NCBI GenBank assembly: GCA_027083015.1
Contig: JALWQS010000098.1
Span: forward strand, 1-16,821
From: Candidatus Woesearchaeota archaeon
GTDB taxonomy: Archaea > Nanobdellota > Nanobdellia > Woesearchaeales > UBA11576
DNA length: 16,821 bases
Direction: 5' to 3'
Below, piece by piece: positions 14,239-16,821 of the stretch. Position 1 is the stretch's first letter. Every line of letters starts with the position of its first letter. Both the position numbers and the translations under genes were made by a program. A model generated the notes under the pieces. The model did not search any database. It was not told where the DNA came from and saw nothing but the letters and a program-made list of their open reading frames with translations.

Positions 14239-14290
14239 AAGAGAACAAAAGAAGAAACAGAAAAGAAAACAAAAAAATCTTCAAAAGACA
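14239..14290 (-). terminator. U-rich termination region for the Hef transcript
   Basis: The 52 nt between the htpX stop and the Hef stop read on the minus strand as a nearly pure pyrimidine stretch with a run of seven T (14271-14277) and several T4 runs. Oligo-T without a hairpin is the known archaeal termination signal. On the plus strand the same stretch is purine-rich, so it would not end htpX transcription, which may run on antisense to Hef. Confidence 0.6.
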
Positions 14291-16510
14291 TCAATCAGAA
14301 TACTTCTCCTCAAGAACGCGGCGAATAGTCTCAGCTTTCTTATCACCGATCTTTTCAACTTCCTTAAGCTCAGAAAAAGAAGCGTTAAGAACATTCTTAA
14401 CAGAACCAAACTTTTTCAAAAGAGGCTTAGCAAGAGAAAGACCAACACCAGGAAGAGAAGAAACAATATACTCCTGCTGTTCCCTCAGAGAAGTGGGTTT
14501 CTTAGAAGCATGAGGATTAAAATCAGAACCAGACTCTTCCTGCTCACGCTTAGCAATAACGGCCAGAAGAGCAGCAGTCTCCTTAGGATTTCTGGTCTGG
14601 ATCACAGGAATACCATAACTCACCATGATAGTGGAAAGCATACCACGGATAGCATTCGGATGGATGCTGCGCTGAGAATAGATATCCTCCTCACCCTCTA
14701 CCAGAACGATGGGCTTAGAAAAATTAAGACGCAAAGACTTCACCTGAGAAAGAAGACGACCATCAATTATGGAATCAACAAAATCAGGAACGGTCTTGAA
14801 CTCAACACAAACACGGGAAGAAAGAACATAATCACCAGTCTGAAGAGCCGTCAGGTCAAGCCTCACACCCATCTCATGAAGTTCCTTGATCACAGAAGAG
14901 GACTTCTCACGGAAATCAACATGAATAATAATATCAGAACCCGAACCCATAAAACTGGAAAGAGCAGATTGCTCCTTCTTTTCAGGACGCTTAAAAGTCT
15001 GAAAACGGCTCTTAAGAGACTCAAGCTCACGACGCATACGCTGCTCCTTCCTATGAGCAGACCAACGATAAGCCTCATCACGAGTACCAGAAGCCACAAG
15101 AACAATAACACGACCACGATCCTGACGACCAGTACGACCACGACGCTGAATGGTGCGAATGCCAGAAGGAACAGGCTCATAAAAAACAACAAGATCAACT
15201 GAAGGAATATCAATACCTTCCTCAGCAACAGAAGTGGCGACCAAGCAATTAAACTCGCCAGACTTAAAAGACTCAAGCATCTGCTTCTGCTCTTTTTGGG
15301 TAAGACCCATACCATTACGTTTCTGCTGACCCACAAACACCCGCGAAGAAACACCTGGAATCATTGAAAGAGCCTCGTCAATACTCTTAGCAGATTCTCT
15401 GAACTGAGTAAAAACCATGATCTTAACATCAGACTTCTTAATAACTTCCTGCTTTACAAGCTCGGAAAGCCTATTTATCTTAGGATGCTCAACACCCTGC
15501 TCAAAAAGCCCTTTTGAAAGAAGAAAAGCAGACTTAAAATTAGGATCCAGAGCAAGATTCTTAACAGCCTTAACCTTAGAAGAAGAAGCTTCGGAATAGA
15601 TCTTCTCAAAATAATGAATCAGCTGAGAAATGCCCTGAGTCTCAAGAAGTTCAAGAGCATGCTCAACCTTCATAGCCTCAGCCAAAAGAGAAACAGACTT
15701 AAGGATATTAATCGACTTCTCACCACGAGCGATCTCTCCGTGAAGAAAACCCTGAAGCTTAAGAAGCTGAGACTTGCCATTAGCGATATCGCGAGAACCG
15801 ACAAAACCATACTTCTTAACCTCTCCCAACTTGGAATCATAACATTTCTTAAGATAAAACTGGACCTTACGAAACTCCTCAGGAAGCTTAACCTTCAACC
15901 ACTCAATATCCATAGCCTGAACATAAGGCTTAACATCAGGATCAGAGTCTGAACGAAGCTCTACTGACTCAATAAACAAGTTATCACAAACCTCGGTTAT
16001 CTTCTCAATATCAGAACCAGGAGAAGCAGTCAAAGCAAGAATACGAGGAAAGGAAGCTTTCTTATCATACTCCTTCGCAATAAATGTGTAAGAATAATCA
16101 CCTACAGCCCTATGAGCCTCATCAAATATGATCAAAGAAACATCCTTAAGATCAACCTTGCCTGATATTATATCATTCTCCAAACCCTGAGGCGTAGAAA
16201 AGATGACAGAAGATGATTCCCACAATTGCTTACGCTTATCAGGACGGACCAGACCAGTAAAGACAGCCAAGCGTTCCTCGGGAACATCAAGATGCTGAGC
16301 AAAGGTCTGAAAATGCTGCTCAACCAAAGGACGTGTAGGAGCAAGAAAAAGAACCTTAGAAGAAGGGTGCTGATTAAGACGATGAGCTGAAAGAAGAAGA
16401 GCAACAATAGTCTTGCCAAGACCAGTAGGTAAAACAACCAAACAATTAGAATTAATACAGGAATTGAAGATGGTCTGTTGGTACAAACGAGGCTTAAGTC
16501 CTTTTATCAT
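14291..16510 (-). CDS. hef: Hef/FANCM-family helicase fused to an XPF-type nuclease
   Basis: 739 residues with the full archaeal Hef architecture. The superfamily 2 helicase has Walker A PTGLGKT (28-34), DEAH (130-133), TAS (161-163), an insert domain of about 200-340, and motif VI QRRGRTGR (455-462). An ERCC4 nuclease follows (about 527-660) with VDFRE (D532, E535), GDYVL (559-563) and the metal motif. A C-terminal helix-hairpin-helix pair spans about 680-735 with LPGVGLSLAKPLL. Hef acts on stalled replication forks and branched DNA. The canonical ERKxxxD reads E570-F-K-TVP-D576, so the arginine is replaced by phenylalanine, which could lower nuclease activity. A GTGAT site precedes the ATG. 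It converges with htpX. Confidence 0.95.
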   Translation of the reverse strand: MIKGLKPRLYQQTIFNSCINSNCLVVLPTGLGKTIVALLLSAHRLNQHPSSKVLFLAPTRPLVEQHFQTFAQHLDVPEERLAVFTGLVRPDKRKQLWESSSVIFSTPQGLENDIISGKVDLKDVSLIIFDEAHRAVGDYSYTFIAKEYDKKASFPRILALTASPGSDIEKITEVCDNLFIESVELRSDSDPDVKPYVQAMDIEWLKVKLPEEFRKVQFYLKKCYDSKLGEVKKYGFVGSRDIANGKSQLLKLQGFLHGEIARGEKSINILKSVSLLAEAMKVEHALELLETQGISQLIHYFEKIYSEASSSKVKAVKNLALDPNFKSAFLLSKGLFEQGVEHPKINRLSELVKQEVIKKSDVKIMVFTQFRESAKSIDEALSMIPGVSSRVFVGQQKRNGMGLTQKEQKQMLESFKSGEFNCLVATSVAEEGIDIPSVDLVVFYEPVPSGIRTIQRRGRTGRQDRGRVIVLVASGTRDEAYRWSAHRKEQRMRRELESLKSRFQTFKRPEKKEQSALSSFMGSGSDIIIHVDFREKSSSVIKELHEMGVRLDLTALQTGDYVLSSRVCVEFKTVPDFVDSIIDGRLLSQVKSLRLNFSKPIVLVEGEEDIYSQRSIHPNAIRGMLSTIMVSYGIPVIQTRNPKETAALLAVIAKREQEESGSDFNPHASKKPTSLREQQEYIVSSLPGVGLSLAKPLLKKFGSVKNVLNASFSELKEVEKIGDKKAETIRRVLEEKYSD

Positions 16511-16580
16511 AGTATCACAGCATCCTGGCAGTATCTTACTGTATGATTTGATTTAGTCAAAGATTAGAAGGTATTATCAC

Positions 16581-16587
16581 TTTAAAT
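16581..16587 (-). promoter_or_regulatory. Candidate TATA element for hef
   Basis: The minus strand reads ATTTAAA about 70-75 nt before the Hef start. Initiation about 25 nt downstream would give a leader of about 50 nt with GTGAT just ahead of the ATG. The rest of the 117-nt gap between hef and the small ORF at 16628 shows nothing further. Confidence 0.4.
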
Positions 16588-16627
16588 AGGTTGTGCGAAT
16601 ATGTCCAGTGGAGTGTGAGGCTAAAAA

Positions 16628-16741
16628 CTAGAAATAAACCTCTTTAAGAGCAAACAAGAAATTAACGATAGCAAAAACACTACCAAAGAGAAGCATAGCT
16701 ACAAAAACAAGCAATAGTTTCAAAGCGTAAGTTATTTTCAT
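16628..16741 (-). CDS. Small hydrophobic protein, 37 residues, unrecognised
   Basis: From the ATG at 16739-16741 the frame encodes 37 residues. It starts MKITYALKLLLVFVAMLLFG, continues with SVFAIVNFLFALKEVYF and ends at TAG. It has two lysines in the first eight residues, a hydrophobic stretch of about 24 residues (roughly 9-32) and a short charged end, so a single membrane helix is expected; an uncleaved signal-like anchor is also possible. A textbook promoter lies upstream with spacing that makes the mRNA leaderless, the main reason for accepting the gene. Codons favour T in the third position like other minus-strand genes, although T-rich DNA alone also creates hydrophobic frames. No homologue is recognised. 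Confidence 0.5.
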   Translation of the reverse strand: MKITYALKLLLVFVAMLLFGSVFAIVNFLFALKEVYF

Positions 16742-16764
16742 AAAAAGAACAACAAAAATTACCC

Positions 16765-16782
16765 TTTATAAAGGTTTCTAAT
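16765..16782 (-). promoter_or_regulatory. Strong promoter for the 37-residue ORF
   Basis: The minus strand reads GAAACC followed by TTTATAAA (16772 to 16765), a near-consensus BRE and TATA pair. The TATA centre is about 26-28 nt from the ATG, so the transcript would begin at or within a few bases of the start codon. The TATA core is self-complementary and could also fire to the right, towards a gene beyond the window edge. Confidence 0.6.
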
Positions 16783-16821
16783 TTCGAATCTGTCCGGAGA
16801 AAAAAAGAGAAAGATATGAAG

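Noticed and set aside
14510..15202. 230-codon open frame on the plus strand opposite hef
   Set aside because: Composition is Thr/Arg/Lys/Asn-rich with no recognisable domain, and it is antisense to conserved helicase and nuclease motifs; a shadow of the hef reading frame.
16781..16798. TTCGAAT sequence resembling a tRNA T-loop
   Set aside because: Flanking bases do not pair as a T stem, no acceptor, D or anticodon arm is present, and it is next to a promoter.
16816..16821. ATG AAG at the right edge on the plus strand, possibly the start of a divergent gene
   Set aside because: Only two codons are visible; the self-complementary TATA box upstream is suggestive but cannot support a call.

Overview
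The window comes from an archaeal chromosome. From right to left on the minus strand it carries the standard archaeal S10-spc ribosomal super-operon, including genes that bacteria lack there: eS4, eL32, eL19, the SUI1-type factor aIF1 and the RNase P protein Rnp1. Next to it is a small replication/repair neighbourhood. A single-chain primase joins a PriS-type catalytic core directly to a PriL iron-sulfur domain, the arrangement known from Nanoarchaeum equitans. Together with very tight packing, TATA/BRE promoters, GGTGA-type ribosome binding sites and moderate AT richness, this suggests a DPANN archaeon. The exact lineage cannot be read from the sequence alone.

Layout. Positions 1-10743 (minus strand) hold 20 genes in the order uL3, uL4, uL23, uL2, uS19, uL22, uS3, uL29, aIF1, Rnp1, uS17, uL14, uL24, eS4, uL5, uS14, uS8, uL6, eL32, eL19, with eL19 cut by the left edge. 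Gaps are mostly under 20 nt, with several ATGA or TAATG stop/start overlaps. Positions 10744-11088 are a 345-nt non-coding region with a very good promoter (TATA near 10980-10987), a perfect 10-bp inverted repeat and two smaller hairpins, probably the promoter and leader of the operon. The fused primase follows (11089-12753, minus). Divergent from it are a small Toprim-domain protein (12904-13275, plus) and an HtpX membrane protease (13387-14238, plus). A Hef/FANCM-type helicase-nuclease (14291-16510, minus) converges on htpX over a U-rich terminator. Near the right edge is a 37-residue hydrophobic ORF (16628-16741, minus) behind a strong promoter spaced for a leaderless mRNA.

The ribosomal proteins, aIF1 and Rnp1 serve ribosome assembly, translation initiation and tRNA maturation and are probably co-transcribed. 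The primase, Toprim protein and Hef concern DNA replication and repair; HtpX concerns membrane protein quality control.

The main unusual points are: (i) six ribosomal proteins (uL4, uL22, uS3, uS17, uL24, eL32) carry long, charged, low-complexity C-terminal tails absent from typical family members; (ii) the primase is fused, lacks a PriL N-terminal domain and has a large cysteine-rich insert before its third catalytic motif; (iii) Hef has EFK where its nuclease family has ERK; (iv) uL2 has lost the GGG of the normally conserved HP-x-GGG loop near the peptidyl-transferase centre; (v) the operon may have a long structured leader; (vi) third-codon-position bias appears to follow the DNA strand rather than the gene. 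No CRISPR array, tRNA, rRNA, insertion sequence or phage gene was seen.
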